Numbered from the stretch's first letter, positions 8,789 to 18,551 are shown. The stretch is 52,819 nt of DNA from Planctomycetota bacterium (GCA_028280785.1 JANQLF010000178.1:1-52819); one strand, 5' to 3'. The notes: generated from the letters alone by a model not told the origin. Made by a program: numbers and translations.

Positions 8789-10039
8789 ATGACTATTAGG
8801 AAAAGTGTAAGTATTGTTCTTTGTGTAGCACTGTGGCTCACTTTGGTCCTGATTTATTTCTTGAGGTGGAACTTTTTAAACAGTGAATTCCCTCAAGATC
8901 GGCCGTTTCATGTGCGCGTAACCTGGACACAAAATCCACAACATGAGGCTACTATTTCTTGGTCTAGTCTGAAGCAGAGTGATGCATATAGAGTGCTCAT
9001 CGACACTCAGTCACAAGGTGGAGGTGTAGATAAATATAAAATTCAAAAGGGTCAGGATGCATCTGGAGTTTATGAAGGAGCATTCGAACCTGAGCATGAG
9101 AATGCTGGACTAAAGATATTCTATCACCATGCCCGGATCAAAGATTTAAAACCAGCTACTAATTATTATTTCCTCATTCAAGGTCCTGCAGGCAATTCCC
9201 GAGAATATTATTTTACCACGGCTCCATTCGATGCCGATCAAAGATTGAAATTTCTTGCTGGTGGGGACTCCCGTACTGATCGTGTTAACCGAGTATACAT
9301 TAATAATCTGATGTCGAATCTTATATCGAAGGATAAAGAGATTATTGCTCTCTGTCATGGTGGTGATTACGTCCATGTCGGAACTGATTTGGACAACTGG
9401 ATGATGTGGTTAAATGATAATGAGGAAACGGTCAGCGATGATGGGCGAATTTTACCGATCATTCCTGCTCGAGGGAATCATGAGGCGGTAGGTGAACTCT
9501 ATAATCAAATTTTTGATACACCTGGTGGCGACAATAACTATTTTGCTACACACCTATCTTCTTCGGTATTATTAGTGACACTTAATACCAATATAAAAAC
9601 TGATGGTGATCAGCAAAAATTTTTAGAAGAGACATTGAAAAAGAATAAAACAGTGCGTTGGCAACTTGCGAATTATCATGCACCTGCCTATCCGGCCGTT
9701 AAAGTACCGAGTTCAGCAAAGCAACATTTCGTTCCTCTCTTCGAGAAATATAACACTGATGTTGTTATCGAGTGTGATGGCCATGTGATTAAACGGACGT
9801 TGCCAATTCGAAATGAAAAGCATATGGACGATGGCGTGATCTATGTAGGTGAAGGCGGACTGGGTGTTTTCCAAAGGGTTCCCGATGATGAACATTGGTA
9901 CTTGCAGTCACCTGGAAAATGTGGGTCTGGTCATCACGTCCAGCTATTTTCTTTTTCGCCAGAAACACTGAACTTTAAGGTTATTCTGCTGGGCGGAGAA
10001 GAATTCGATAGTATCGATCTCAATCCACGTAAAAGATAA
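8789..10039 (+). CDS. Membrane-anchored purple-acid-phosphatase-like metallophosphoesterase
   Basis: The product is 416 residues. Residues about 7-27 form a single hydrophobic segment without an obvious cleavage site, so it is probably an N-terminal membrane anchor with the enzyme outside the cytoplasm. Residues about 40-145 resemble the fibronectin-like N-terminal domain of purple acid phosphatases (RVTWTQNPQHEATISW). The calcineurin-like metal-binding blocks follow in order: GDSR (near 159), GGDYV (near 191), GNHE (near 228), YHAPAYP (near 295) and DGHVIKR (near 329). The last block has Ile where GHxH usually has His, so one metal ligand may differ. Last gene of the 3.3 kb operon; its TAA directly abuts the TAG of the convergent lyase-like gene. 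Substrate unknown. Confidence 0.85.
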   Translation: MTIRKSVSIVLCVALWLTLVLIYFLRWNFLNSEFPQDRPFHVRVTWTQNPQHEATISWSSLKQSDAYRVLIDTQSQGGGVDKYKIQKGQDASGVYEGAFEPEHENAGLKIFYHHARIKDLKPATNYYFLIQGPAGNSREYYFTTAPFDADQRLKFLAGGDSRTDRVNRVYINNLMSNLISKDKEIIALCHGGDYVHVGTDLDNWMMWLNDNEETVSDDGRILPIIPARGNHEAVGELYNQIFDTPGGDNNYFATHLSSSVLLVTLNTNIKTDGDQQKFLEETLKKNKTVRWQLANYHAPAYPAVKVPSSAKQHFVPLFEKYNTDVVIECDGHVIKRTLPIRNEKHMDDGVIYVGEGGLGVFQRVPDDEHWYLQSPGKCGSGHHVQLFSFSPETLNFKVILLGGEEFDSIDLNPRKR

Positions 10040-12169
10040 CTAGCCGTTAACGCTTATTTTTTTCGAGAAGCCATTTTTAACAATGACCTCACGTCCGTTA
10101 ACGTTGAAGCTAAAGCTATTCTTTTTCAGCTGTCCATCGATATTAATTGGTTTGCGCTTTTTAATACCCGTAAATGGTACTAAGACATAGGCAAAGACAG
10201 CAGGTAGTGGTCCACGATAACGATAGAGTGCGGCTGGTCGTTTAACGTAGCCGCTATATTCACTGCTGTGACTTTGTTGTTGTTCTAGGCTGAACTCGGT
10301 TCCAGCTAAGGCAAAACCTGCAACTTGTATATTGCCATTACTGTTGCTCATTTCGTAGGCTTCATGGAATTCTTGGATGTCTAATTTTTTACCAGGATCA
10401 GAAAAGTTTTCTGTTTTATAAACGGTGGCTGTTTTCTTCTTGAGATCGTGCTGACTCCATGTTTGCAAGCCATCGATGCCTAGGTCTGTTTCGATAGCAC
10501 TAAAGTGAAATGATGTGTCGACTAATTCATGTAAACCAAGCGGATGTGGATGATCGGGTGTGACTTTATCAAGTACCACCCAGAAACTATCAGGACCATT
10601 TTTCTTGCCTGGAATTAATACTAAGGTGCGCTGCATTTTATAGCCGTCATAGAGGCGGTGCTGCATCGATGTCGCTTGCCACTTATTGTTGTGAATGGCA
10701 AATTTACTTTTAGCCCAGTGATCGGTATGTAAACGTGGCCCGGCAGGTGAAAAACGTGGCAGCATCGCCAAACTATGGCTATCTGGATTTGCATTTCGTG
10801 AACCTGGGCCGCCGTATCCTGCTGGATCAGAAATTAACGGTCGCCCTTTTGCATAAATATAAATCGAGCCAATGTCATGGTGAGCGTGATTATGATTCTG
10901 GGTAAAGAGGAGAGCACCAAAATTACGATCATTGCCTTGACCATTACCTAAAATTTGGAAACCGCTTTCGCCATGGTCAGCAGGTTTTTGAATTAAATCG
11001 GACGCCTTACCCCATGGCATTTTTAAATAGCGCTGCAATTTTTTGAGCCCCATTTCCCAAAAATTACGCTCTTGCGCTTTGCGATAATAGGGAGTACCAG
11101 CACGTTGTTTGTAGATAGCTTTATTGGTTATCGCTGCCGTCAGGTGCAGGGTTTCATGGGCATGAATCCAATGCTCATGTGGGCTATAGACCGTAGTGTC
11201 ACCAACATGTGGTGGATAGCCATCTGGCGGACAGATATTGGCATTAAACATGTGCGCATTATGCACGACTTTTTCCAATTTTTTTGGTACCTTATGACCA
11301 GCAGCCTTGATGTATTCCATATTTAGTTCTAGCAGATGATGATTGACGCGTTGATATAAAACACCTTCGCGGGTATAACCATCAGCAGTGACACCGTGAC
11401 TGTCGTAAAATTCCTGTAATTGAAAACGTGCCCACTTAATCCATTTTTTAGATTGTTTAAATACGGGGAATAGCAGTGCAGTTTCGTGGCACGGTGTGGC
11501 GAAATGCAGCGTTAAATTAAAACTTTGATCCATACGAAAACCACGCATCGCTACATCGGCAATGGTCCACTGGAATTTCATCAGATATAATTTGTCTTCG
11601 TCGCTGATTTGATCCCTGATAAAGGGCATCATCATATTAAATTCTTGGCTCATATGGGCGACGGTATGTGACTGAGCCCTGCCTGCGGTGTGGGGGTGCC
11701 AGCTATAAAAACCAATATTATCACCTTGTGGATAATCACCGTATTGTCCTGCTAGCTCACGTAGCATTTTCATCGCGGCTTGTGTGTATTTTTTATTGCC
11801 AGTAAGTCTGGCTAAACGGGCGAGTGAGTAGACGGCTATGCCGCGTGAGCGTTGAACGGTATTAGGAACTTGGAAGCGCACATGATTGAGTGGTTTGGTG
11901 TTAGTCGGTTCTGGAGTAGCTGCTTTCATCCAATATTTTTTTGCCTGTTGTTCCATCAGGGCCACTTGATCAGGTACTTCCTTGTTAATTAATGCAGCCA
12001 TTGCCGCTATTTCTTGTTCTTTGACCGGATGAGCGAAGGGCTTGGCAAAGGCACTGCGGGCCGCGTGTAAGGCAGCCTGCTTGTATTGTTTGCGTTTGAA
12101 CAATTGGCTCGCTTCAGCGTCTAGTTTTAACTCGGAACAAAAATCTTTATCACTTATCAAGTTTTTCAT
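10040..12169 (-). CDS. Heparinase II/III-family polysaccharide lyase-like protein
   Basis: The product is 709 residues. About residues 1-380 form an alpha-helical toroid-like region, and about 390-700 a beta-sandwich with the heparinase II/III signature HNHAHHDIGSIYIYAKG...LISDPAGYGG near residue 425. Family members cleave uronic-acid-containing polysaccharides or oligosaccharides by beta-elimination, using Tyr/His/Asn residues. Candidate residues include the HFATPCHET and HEHWIHAHET stretches. Unlike most family members there is no signal peptide (the N-terminus is charged, MKNLISDKDF), which suggests action on imported oligosaccharides or an atypical export route. AGGGAAA precedes the ATG. 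It is divergent from the dehydrogenase operon and convergent, with abutting stops, with the phosphatase-like gene. The exact substrate cannot be read from sequence. Confidence 0.82.
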   Translation of the reverse strand: MKNLISDKDFCSELKLDAEASQLFKRKQYKQAALHAARSAFAKPFAHPVKEQEIAAMAALINKEVPDQVALMEQQAKKYWMKAATPEPTNTKPLNHVRFQVPNTVQRSRGIAVYSLARLARLTGNKKYTQAAMKMLRELAGQYGDYPQGDNIGFYSWHPHTAGRAQSHTVAHMSQEFNMMMPFIRDQISDEDKLYLMKFQWTIADVAMRGFRMDQSFNLTLHFATPCHETALLFPVFKQSKKWIKWARFQLQEFYDSHGVTADGYTREGVLYQRVNHHLLELNMEYIKAAGHKVPKKLEKVVHNAHMFNANICPPDGYPPHVGDTTVYSPHEHWIHAHETLHLTAAITNKAIYKQRAGTPYYRKAQERNFWEMGLKKLQRYLKMPWGKASDLIQKPADHGESGFQILGNGQGNDRNFGALLFTQNHNHAHHDIGSIYIYAKGRPLISDPAGYGGPGSRNANPDSHSLAMLPRFSPAGPRLHTDHWAKSKFAIHNNKWQATSMQHRLYDGYKMQRTLVLIPGKKNGPDSFWVVLDKVTPDHPHPLGLHELVDTSFHFSAIETDLGIDGLQTWSQHDLKKKTATVYKTENFSDPGKKLDIQEFHEAYEMSNSNGNIQVAGFALAGTEFSLEQQQSHSSEYSGYVKRPAALYRYRGPLPAVFAYVLVPFTGIKKRKPINIDGQLKKNSFSFNVNGREVIVKNGFSKKISVNG

Positions 12170-12265
12170 ACTATTTCCCTAGAATTCCTGACATCTTCCA
12201 CCTTACCAAGATGAATCAAGCATAGCCATTCAATTGTGCAACAATGACAGATTTGCGGAACAGTG

Positions 12266-12294
12266 TTGATAGACAGGCGCCCAATGTCTATAAA
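12266..12294 (+). promoter_or_regulatory. Sigma70-type promoter of the dehydrogenase operon
   Basis: TTGATA at 12266-12271 and TATAAA at 12289-12294 are separated by exactly 17 bases, each one or two bases from consensus. The ATG at 12345 is about 44 bases downstream of the expected start point, with an AGAGAG ribosome site. GACA/TGTC arms lie in the spacer (12272-12288) and could be an operator. Confidence 0.7.
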
Positions 12295-12344
12295 AATGCC
12301 TTTCCAACAAAAGGGTCAGTATTTGGCCCGTTAGAGAGAGCAAT

Positions 12345-13340
12345 ATGCGCATTGGTGTTTTGACGAGCAGTGATTTTATTGACCGCGTTTTTAGGCCAGA
12401 AGACAAGACTGCTTTATTAGGATTGGGTGAAGTTGATTTCGCTTTATGTGATGAATATGGTGACTTAAGCGATGCTGAAAAAACTAAACGTTTACACAGC
12501 TACGATATTTTATTGAGTGGTTGGAGCGGCAATGCATTACCGGCTGATTACACTCCTGACGGCGATCAGTATTTTTGTACCTGTACTGGAACGGTCGCTT
12601 CGATCATTAAACCAGAACATTTAGAGCGCGGTCTACGATTAACCAACTGGGGTGATGCGATCAGCCAATACATCGCCGAGTCAGCATTAATGCAAATGCT
12701 TGCCAGCATTCGTATGGTTGGCTTGCATTATCAACGCACGCATATTGAAAAAGGCTGGGCAAAAGATTTTCCAGGAACGCAGTCTTTATTTGATCGTAAT
12801 GTTGCCTTGCTTGGTTGTGGAGCCATTGCCAAGAAATTAATTCCACTCCTGGGTCCATTTGGCTGTAAGGTCCATGTTTATGATCCCTACGTTAGTGACG
12901 AACAATTGGCAGAGTTTGGCGCGCAGCGTTTGGAAACGGTCCGCGATGTATTTACGACCTGTGATGTGATTTCGAATCACTTACCTAAAGTAGAAGAGAC
13001 CAACGATTTAATCAATGCCGAGATGTTGGCCCTGCTGCCTGATCACGGCATTATCGTTAACACTGCACGCGGTAATTCACTCGATGAGGATGCCTTGGTC
13101 GAAGAACATAAACGCGGCCGCCTATTTTCTGCCCTTGATGTATTTAAACAGGAGCCGTTGCCGGAAGATCATTCGTTGCGCGATGAGCCACGCTGTTTAA
13201 TTATGTGCCACCAAGCCGGACCAACCCATGATGGTTATTACAAAATGGGCGAGCGCGCCTTGGAAAATATTCGTCGCTATATTAATGGTGAGGAATTAAT
13301 TCAGGAATTAACTGCCGATCATTTACGCAAGATGACCTAA
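12345..13340 (+). CDS. NAD-dependent D-isomer-specific 2-hydroxyacid dehydrogenase
   Basis: The 331-residue length is typical for the family. The nucleotide-binding fold shows ALLGCGAIAKKL near residue 156, followed by an acidic residue at the end of the next strand (VYDPYV), typical of NAD preference. The catalytic set is present: Arg in NTARG (about 240), Glu in LDVFKQEP (about 267) and His in MCHQAGPTHD (about 288). Family enzymes interconvert 2-keto acids and D-2-hydroxy acids; the substrate is not predictable here. It is cytoplasmic (no signal peptide). It leads a three-gene unit with a toroid protein (9-base gap) and a cupin, next to a uronate-lyase-like gene, so a role in sugar-acid catabolism is plausible but inferred. 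Confidence 0.88.
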   Translation: MRIGVLTSSDFIDRVFRPEDKTALLGLGEVDFALCDEYGDLSDAEKTKRLHSYDILLSGWSGNALPADYTPDGDQYFCTCTGTVASIIKPEHLERGLRLTNWGDAISQYIAESALMQMLASIRMVGLHYQRTHIEKGWAKDFPGTQSLFDRNVALLGCGAIAKKLIPLLGPFGCKVHVYDPYVSDEQLAEFGAQRLETVRDVFTTCDVISNHLPKVEETNDLINAEMLALLPDHGIIVNTARGNSLDEDALVEEHKRGRLFSALDVFKQEPLPEDHSLRDEPRCLIMCHQAGPTHDGYYKMGERALENIRRYINGEELIQELTADHLRKMT

Positions 13341-13349
13341 GAGTAAGCC

Positions 13350-14348
13350 ATGTACGATTTACGTGAATTTATTGATGCTGTCGAACAGATTATAAAAACC
13401 CATGAACTGGAAACAGGTGCTTACCAACGCTGGCTTGTTCAAGATGAAGAAAATTCACGTGAACTAGGGATTAACCCCTACGGCTGTGCTGATGCCGCCA
13501 ATACCTTGTACACCATCGGGCGTTTTCCGCAGGAGCCATCTGATCGCGCGGCCTGGGTTAAACATTTACGCGAACTCCAAGATCCCAAAACCGGTTTCTT
13601 TTTTGAATCAACCCATCACGAGATTCATACTACGGCACATTGCATTGCTGCGCTTGAATTATTTGATGCCTTGCCTGCGCATTCATTACATGATTTAGCA
13701 CCATATAAAGACATACCAGCAATGCTGGGATTTCTCGACCAATTAGATTGGGTTGGCAATCCGTGGGGTATGTCGCATCGGGGGGCGGGTCTTTACGCAG
13801 CTTTAGTTTTAGCCGGCGAAGTTGATCTCGTTTGGCAGGACGCTTATTTTAAATGGGTCTACGATGAGACAGACCCACAAACAGGATTCTTGCGCAAGGA
13901 CTGCATCAAGCAAAAACCGAGCGAGCATGATATATTCCCGCACCTGGCTGGTTCTTTTCATTATTTATTTAATCAAGAGTACGCACACCAAGCATTACCA
14001 TTTCCGCAGGCCATGGTCGATTCGTGCATTGAAATTTGGCAAACACGTTGTTTCCCACTGGCGGAAAATGTTGGTTTTGCCGAAATCGATTGGGTCTTTT
14101 GTTTGACTAGGGCGCTACGCCAATGCGGACATCGTCGTAATGAGGCCATGCAAGCCATCGAGGAATTTACCGAAGTGTTTATTGGTTATTTATTAAAGCT
14201 TGATCCACAAACGGACGATCAATTAAATGACTTGCATCGTTTATTTGGCATGAGCTGTTGCTTGGCTGAATTGCAAGCAAGCTTACCAGGCCAGCTCAAA
14301 ACCGAGCGTCCCCTGAAGCTGGTTCTGGATCGTCGTCCATTTATATAA
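13350..14348 (+). CDS. Cytoplasmic alpha/alpha-toroid (terpenoid-cyclase-like fold) protein of unknown function
   Basis: The product is 332 residues without signal peptide. It consists of repeated helical units with the pattern LQDPKTGFFFES...HTTAHCIAALELF, then DETDPQTGFL and SFHYLF. These resemble the six-barrel toroids of prenyltransferase/squalene-cyclase-like or glycosidase-like proteins: each unit has a D-P-x-T-G-F turn followed by a helix. No DxDD cyclase motif and no clear hydrolase acid pair was identified, so no reaction is assigned. It is 9 bases after the dehydrogenase gene with an AAGAG ribosome site, and is clearly co-transcribed. Function in the same sugar-acid pathway is a guess from context. 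Confidence 0.7.
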   Translation: MYDLREFIDAVEQIIKTHELETGAYQRWLVQDEENSRELGINPYGCADAANTLYTIGRFPQEPSDRAAWVKHLRELQDPKTGFFFESTHHEIHTTAHCIAALELFDALPAHSLHDLAPYKDIPAMLGFLDQLDWVGNPWGMSHRGAGLYAALVLAGEVDLVWQDAYFKWVYDETDPQTGFLRKDCIKQKPSEHDIFPHLAGSFHYLFNQEYAHQALPFPQAMVDSCIEIWQTRCFPLAENVGFAEIDWVFCLTRALRQCGHRRNEAMQAIEEFTEVFIGYLLKLDPQTDDQLNDLHRLFGMSCCLAELQASLPGQLKTERPLKLVLDRRPFI

Positions 14349-14380
14349 TGTTGAAGTACAAAGTCATGTAGAGGTGATGT

Positions 14381-14755
14381 ATGCAAACAACATTCATCAA
14401 GAAAAAGAATGATATGCAATCGAGTGAAGTCTCGAATTGTCATGAAGGAATCGGCTCGATTTTATGGACTGGTGTTCTAGATAGACAGGACCCTGGTAGC
14501 AATATCGTGCATTTTATTCACGATGATGTTCTGCCTCCAGGTACATCGATAGGACCTCATCAACATACCAACGATTCGGAATATTATTATATCGTTTCAG
14601 GTAATGGTGTTATGACCTTAGACGGAGTTGAGCACGAGGTCAGCGACGGTGATATCACTGTCGTTTATCCCGGTGGGACCCATGGTTTGGCTAATTGTTC
14701 AGATAAAGACCTGAGAATTATTGTTATTGCAGTGGCGCCTACAGCTGGCGAATGA
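14381..14755 (+). CDS. Single-domain cupin protein
   Basis: The product is 124 residues. Cupin motif 1 is complete: PHQHTNDSEYYYIVSGNG supplies two His and one Glu metal ligands. Motif 2, PGGTHGLAN, supplies the third His. This is a metal-binding monodomain cupin of the cupin_2 type. Nearby lyase-like and dehydrogenase genes make a sugar-related role possible, for example a KdgF-like step on unsaturated uronates, but no residue is diagnostic of that. AGAGGTGAT precedes the ATG at 14381; an internal Met at codon 12 is an alternative start. Its TGA is three bases from the stop of the convergent DUF4091-SGNH gene. Confidence 0.82.
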   Translation: MQTTFIKKKNDMQSSEVSNCHEGIGSILWTGVLDRQDPGSNIVHFIHDDVLPPGTSIGPHQHTNDSEYYYIVSGNGVMTLDGVEHEVSDGDITVVYPGGTHGLANCSDKDLRIIVIAVAPTAGE

Positions 14756-14758
14756 GCA

Positions 14759-17700
14759 TTATTTAACCTTGAGCACCCATTGCATGACCTGAAATAAGGT
14801 CTGTGCAGTGAGGGTGTTGCGTAGTTCATATCCGCCTTTGCCTGAACCCATGGTGTAAAAGCCTCTTGGTTGGGCTGTGTTAGGGTGAACGCCATCTTTG
14901 CTGATAAAGGTGCCATCCCATTTACCGCCGGAATGTTTCATGATTTCTTCGTAGTAAGGAATTAACGGAAGTGATTCTTTTTTCGCCAAATCATGCACGG
15001 CTTCATTAAAGGTTTTCACACGATCCATTTTACCACGTAATGGTGGCAAGGTGGTTAATATTGGCACACAACCACTAGTTTTGAGTTTATTAATAATTGA
15101 TTGAAGATTTTTCTTGTATTGATCTACAGATTGACCTTTGCTCATGTCGTTGGTGCCAATGAGAATGATCGCAATTTCTGGCTTATGGTTTTTAATAACG
15201 CCTGGAACGGCCTTTAATAATTGTCCTGAGGTCCAGCCAGAAAAATTACCATATTTAGGACCTTTACCGCGCAAGCCTTCTGTTAATGGATTACGCCATT
15301 TAAATACGAGATTATCAGGATGTTTTTGCCAGCTGAGAGCTGTGCCAAAGGCACCGGTATAAGTAATCGAATCACCGAGTGTTGAAACAAATAATTTTTT
15401 ACCTTTAAACTTTTTATGAACTTCTATGCACGCATCAGCCCAACTGGGTTTTTCACCCATCATTTTAGCCAAGCGTGCTTCACTTTCTTTGGCAGCTTTT
15501 TCAGCAGCGGCTTTTGCTTCCTTTTCGGCTGGACTCAACGTAAAACTGACGCTGCCGATTTTACCAACGTTGGTATCAATGGCTTTGGCTTCTTGCTTAG
15601 TTTTAAACGGTGCTTTGCCTCCAGCTAATGCACGCAAAACTTCACGTGTGCCTTCTAAACGTGGTGTGTCGACTTTAATTTCGATGGTTCCAGCATCTTC
15701 GCGGAAAGTACGGACGGTTTTACCTTCGAAACTGGCGAACTTGCGCAGTGCATGACGGATTTGGTCGCGGCTGATTTTCTTTGTTTGCTCGACGACTCCG
15801 AGCATTTCCGCATCTTGCTGACCACGACGATAAGCCTTCAAGCGCATTGATGGGAAAACAATTTCATTTTTAATTGGAAGTTTTTCGTATTCCCCATTGT
15901 AGAAGATAGCGTAGTTTTGACCGCTGCGATCTCCGGGTTGTTCACGCCAAGCGTTTTTGCTCATGGTATTCAGCCACGGCAAGTGACCATTACTACCTTT
16001 AAAGTGATCCATAATACGAACGTTCGCATAGCTGTTAAGTGAGGTGCCAAGGGCGGCAACGCCACCATAGCTCCAGATAATTTGTGGTTCCTTAAAGAAT
16101 TCACCGCCGTCAAAGCGATCGCTATTGCGACGTGCTATATGCTCATGTTCGGATAAACCACCAACCACATTAAGATCTAAGCTGTCATCAAGAATAGTTT
16201 CGCTGTATTGTGGTCGTGAAACGTCAGCGCGGAAAACAACAGGTATGGAGCCTTTGTCTTTAAAGGCGTCGCGCATCAAGACACCAAGTGTGTCGAGTGC
16301 TAAGTAGCCATTGTGATAGCGTGGTTCGTCTAGTAACCAATAGCATCCATCATTTTTACGACGGTACTGGCTTTTATTATTGAGAAATAATTGTAATTGG
16401 ACTTTGTCCCAACCTTTTTCTTTAAAATGTTTGGTAAATTCAGCGCCAATAGCTTTAACGGTGTCTTCGAATTCCTTGGTGAATTTTGGATCCAAGCTCG
16501 GATTTGTTTTGAGATTGTGATCAAACATATTTGACTTATTAAAATCAGCAGGCCAACGTTCATAAAAGCTTAGTGTCTGATGGGTGATCGGTTGTTCCGA
16601 GCGGTGATTATTTTTTACAATAGAGCCTGAGAAGATACCTTCATAACAGGCATCAAAGTGCGACCAGTCGGTAACCTTAGCCTGAGTACCTGAACCCGAG
16701 ATCGCCGGTACGGGCCGGCGCATGGATTTACGATGCGTATAAGGTACGCCGTTGAAGGTGCAGCGATTCTGATGCGCTAAAGCTGTAATGGCATTGTTGC
16801 AGTCGATGAATTTTTTATTTGCTGTTTTATCATTAACCTGGGCATCTTTAAAATTGCTTTGCCAGCCAGAATAGTGATTAAATTCAACAGTATAACCGAT
16901 TTTTCGCGGCATATTGTTATTTTGCACATCAACAGCGACATTCAGCGTTAACGCTTTTTGCCCCGGTGCAGTGATGTTAATGCTGCCTTTATGTAGTTTT
17001 GCAGCGGCGTCTTTGTTAACCAGTATATCGACATAAATTGATTGAACTGTTTGTCCTTCAATAGAATTATGCGTGTCTGGTATATGTATGCTGTTATTTA
17101 ACTTGTTGAGTGGCAACAATGGATCTGGATAAAAATTATTTTTGCTTTTTACGCGGACATACCATTCGCGGTATAAATCCACTTGTAAATCGTTCGAGCC
17201 AGACCAGGCAACTTTGATGTCTTTGAGTGGCGCGCCGCTGGTGTTTTCCACAGCTATTTGAAAGGCTACCCATTCATCTCGCCATGCGCTTAGTTCAGCG
17301 GTATGCGTTTTGCCATTCCAAATGTTATTGCCGTTACGATAATTTCCGGTTTTCTTTAATTCGTAACTGTTGTCTTCGAGGCGATTGCCTGTGATTGGAT
17401 TGACGTGTTGCAAATCTGGATAGGCCCAAACAGCAATGCTTTTATTGCTGAGTGGCTTGCCGTCACCAGCACTATAGCGTGCTTGGACATCAGGAATGGT
17501 AAGCTCTGCACAGACAGTCGCATTGCAGTTTGCTACTGGACCTTTGTTACCTGCTTCGTCAACTGCACAGATACTGATATTAACTTTTTTACCGGGAGTT
17601 TGTTCTGATAAACGAATTAATTGTTTCTTCCCTGAAGTGAGCGGTGCATTGAGCATCCATGCCGGAACAGTTTCCCCGTCTACGCTAATATCGTAGTAGA

Positions 17701-18505
17701 GTGCAGTGCCTTTATTGTTGTCATCACCGGTAGCGATTACTTCCAGCAAAACATCACCGACAAGTAAACTATCGCGCCAAATATTTTTAACTGAAACTTT
17801 ACCAGGAGCTGTATCGTCTTCCTTGACTGCTTCTATAATTAATTTTGGTGCTTTACCATTTTGTTCTTTCAAAAATATCCACGGGTTGTGTTCTTTGCCG
17901 TTAACCTTGCGCAATGTTTGACCGACCCATGGCATGCGACGCCAACCATCATGCTCAGAAATAACAAAACCGTGGTGGTGACCGCTGGCAACCGTTTCGA
18001 TGACATCGGGGTCAACATTTAGCTCATAAACACCACCTTGTTTGCGTACTTGTCCGTATGAGCTACGGCTGCCGCACATTTCATTAATCACATGGCCGAG
18101 ATTCGAGCCAGGCCAAGCCCAATACTTTCCAATGCGAGGAGTCTTCCAGGTCGCGCCTTGATCATTAACACCGAATCTATTGGCATTGCCGGCTTTCCAT
18201 GGCGTGACAACGGAAGAGAACCCGACTTTATAAAGGATAGCGCCAGCATCATGAAACTGGAGTTTGGCTTTCTTGACGGTCATGCCTTTGATTTTAGATA
18301 AATCAAAATTGACCATGACGAATTCTTCAGGGCCTTTGATCTTTCCTCGTGTCGCTTTGTTGCCGGCATTATAGTCGACTTCTTTGCCAACATTACCCAC
18401 GTGGCAATTATCAGTCGCAGAGAAAGTGAATTCTGCACTAGTGGCTAGCGCTACCGCACTTAAGTAACAGATGCATGTACAGATGAGTCGAGGAAGGTGG
18501 ATCAT
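14759..18505 (-). CDS. Secreted DUF4091 protein fused to a C-terminal SGNH/GDSL esterase domain
   Basis: The product is 1248 residues from the ATG at 18505. The reading frame stays open 11 codons further upstream, but AAGGAG sits directly before 18505, and that start gives a proper signal peptide (about residues 1-24). Order: DNRLRE/CBM96-like beta-sandwich (about 25-230), fibronectin-like segment (about 235-335), DUF4091 region (about 380-960; WLLDEP near 722, VVFRADVSRP, RRGQQDAEML), an Ala/Glu/Lys-rich probable coiled-coil linker (about 985-1020), then an SGNH hydrolase (about 1030-1248). SGNH blocks are complete: GDSIT (Ser nucleophile, near 1044), GTND (near 1118) and DGVHPN (near 1206). 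The esterase may deacylate the glycan attacked by the DUF4091 part. Expression is probably controlled by the divergent GntR gene. Confidence 0.87.
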   Translation of the reverse strand: MIHLPRLICTCICYLSAVALATSAEFTFSATDNCHVGNVGKEVDYNAGNKATRGKIKGPEEFVMVNFDLSKIKGMTVKKAKLQFHDAGAILYKVGFSSVVTPWKAGNANRFGVNDQGATWKTPRIGKYWAWPGSNLGHVINEMCGSRSSYGQVRKQGGVYELNVDPDVIETVASGHHHGFVISEHDGWRRMPWVGQTLRKVNGKEHNPWIFLKEQNGKAPKLIIEAVKEDDTAPGKVSVKNIWRDSLLVGDVLLEVIATGDDNNKGTALYYDISVDGETVPAWMLNAPLTSGKKQLIRLSEQTPGKKVNISICAVDEAGNKGPVANCNATVCAELTIPDVQARYSAGDGKPLSNKSIAVWAYPDLQHVNPITGNRLEDNSYELKKTGNYRNGNNIWNGKTHTAELSAWRDEWVAFQIAVENTSGAPLKDIKVAWSGSNDLQVDLYREWYVRVKSKNNFYPDPLLPLNKLNNSIHIPDTHNSIEGQTVQSIYVDILVNKDAAAKLHKGSINITAPGQKALTLNVAVDVQNNNMPRKIGYTVEFNHYSGWQSNFKDAQVNDKTANKKFIDCNNAITALAHQNRCTFNGVPYTHRKSMRRPVPAISGSGTQAKVTDWSHFDACYEGIFSGSIVKNNHRSEQPITHQTLSFYERWPADFNKSNMFDHNLKTNPSLDPKFTKEFEDTVKAIGAEFTKHFKEKGWDKVQLQLFLNNKSQYRRKNDGCYWLLDEPRYHNGYLALDTLGVLMRDAFKDKGSIPVVFRADVSRPQYSETILDDSLDLNVVGGLSEHEHIARRNSDRFDGGEFFKEPQIIWSYGGVAALGTSLNSYANVRIMDHFKGSNGHLPWLNTMSKNAWREQPGDRSGQNYAIFYNGEYEKLPIKNEIVFPSMRLKAYRRGQQDAEMLGVVEQTKKISRDQIRHALRKFASFEGKTVRTFREDAGTIEIKVDTPRLEGTREVLRALAGGKAPFKTKQEAKAIDTNVGKIGSVSFTLSPAEKEAKAAAEKAAKESEARLAKMMGEKPSWADACIEVHKKFKGKKLFVSTLGDSITYTGAFGTALSWQKHPDNLVFKWRNPLTEGLRGKGPKYGNFSGWTSGQLLKAVPGVIKNHKPEIAIILIGTNDMSKGQSVDQYKKNLQSIINKLKTSGCVPILTTLPPLRGKMDRVKTFNEAVHDLAKKESLPLIPYYEEIMKHSGGKWDGTFISKDGVHPNTAQPRGFYTMGSGKGGYELRNTLTAQTLFQVMQWVLKVK

Positions 18506-18517
18506 GGAGGCTCCTTT

Positions 18518-18551
18518 CTGTATATATTTCATATACACTAAATATATACAG
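18518..18551. promoter_or_regulatory. Inverted-repeat operator in the leader of the DUF4091-SGNH gene
   Basis: CTGTATATAT (18518-18527) and ATATATACAG (18542-18551) are perfect inverted arms 14 bases apart. Nested inside, TGTATAT (18519-18525) pairs with ATATACA (18531-18537). The arms match the palindrome in front of the divergent GntR gene. The site lies just upstream of the ribosome site of the minus-strand gene, so repressor binding there could block its transcription. Confidence 0.65.
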
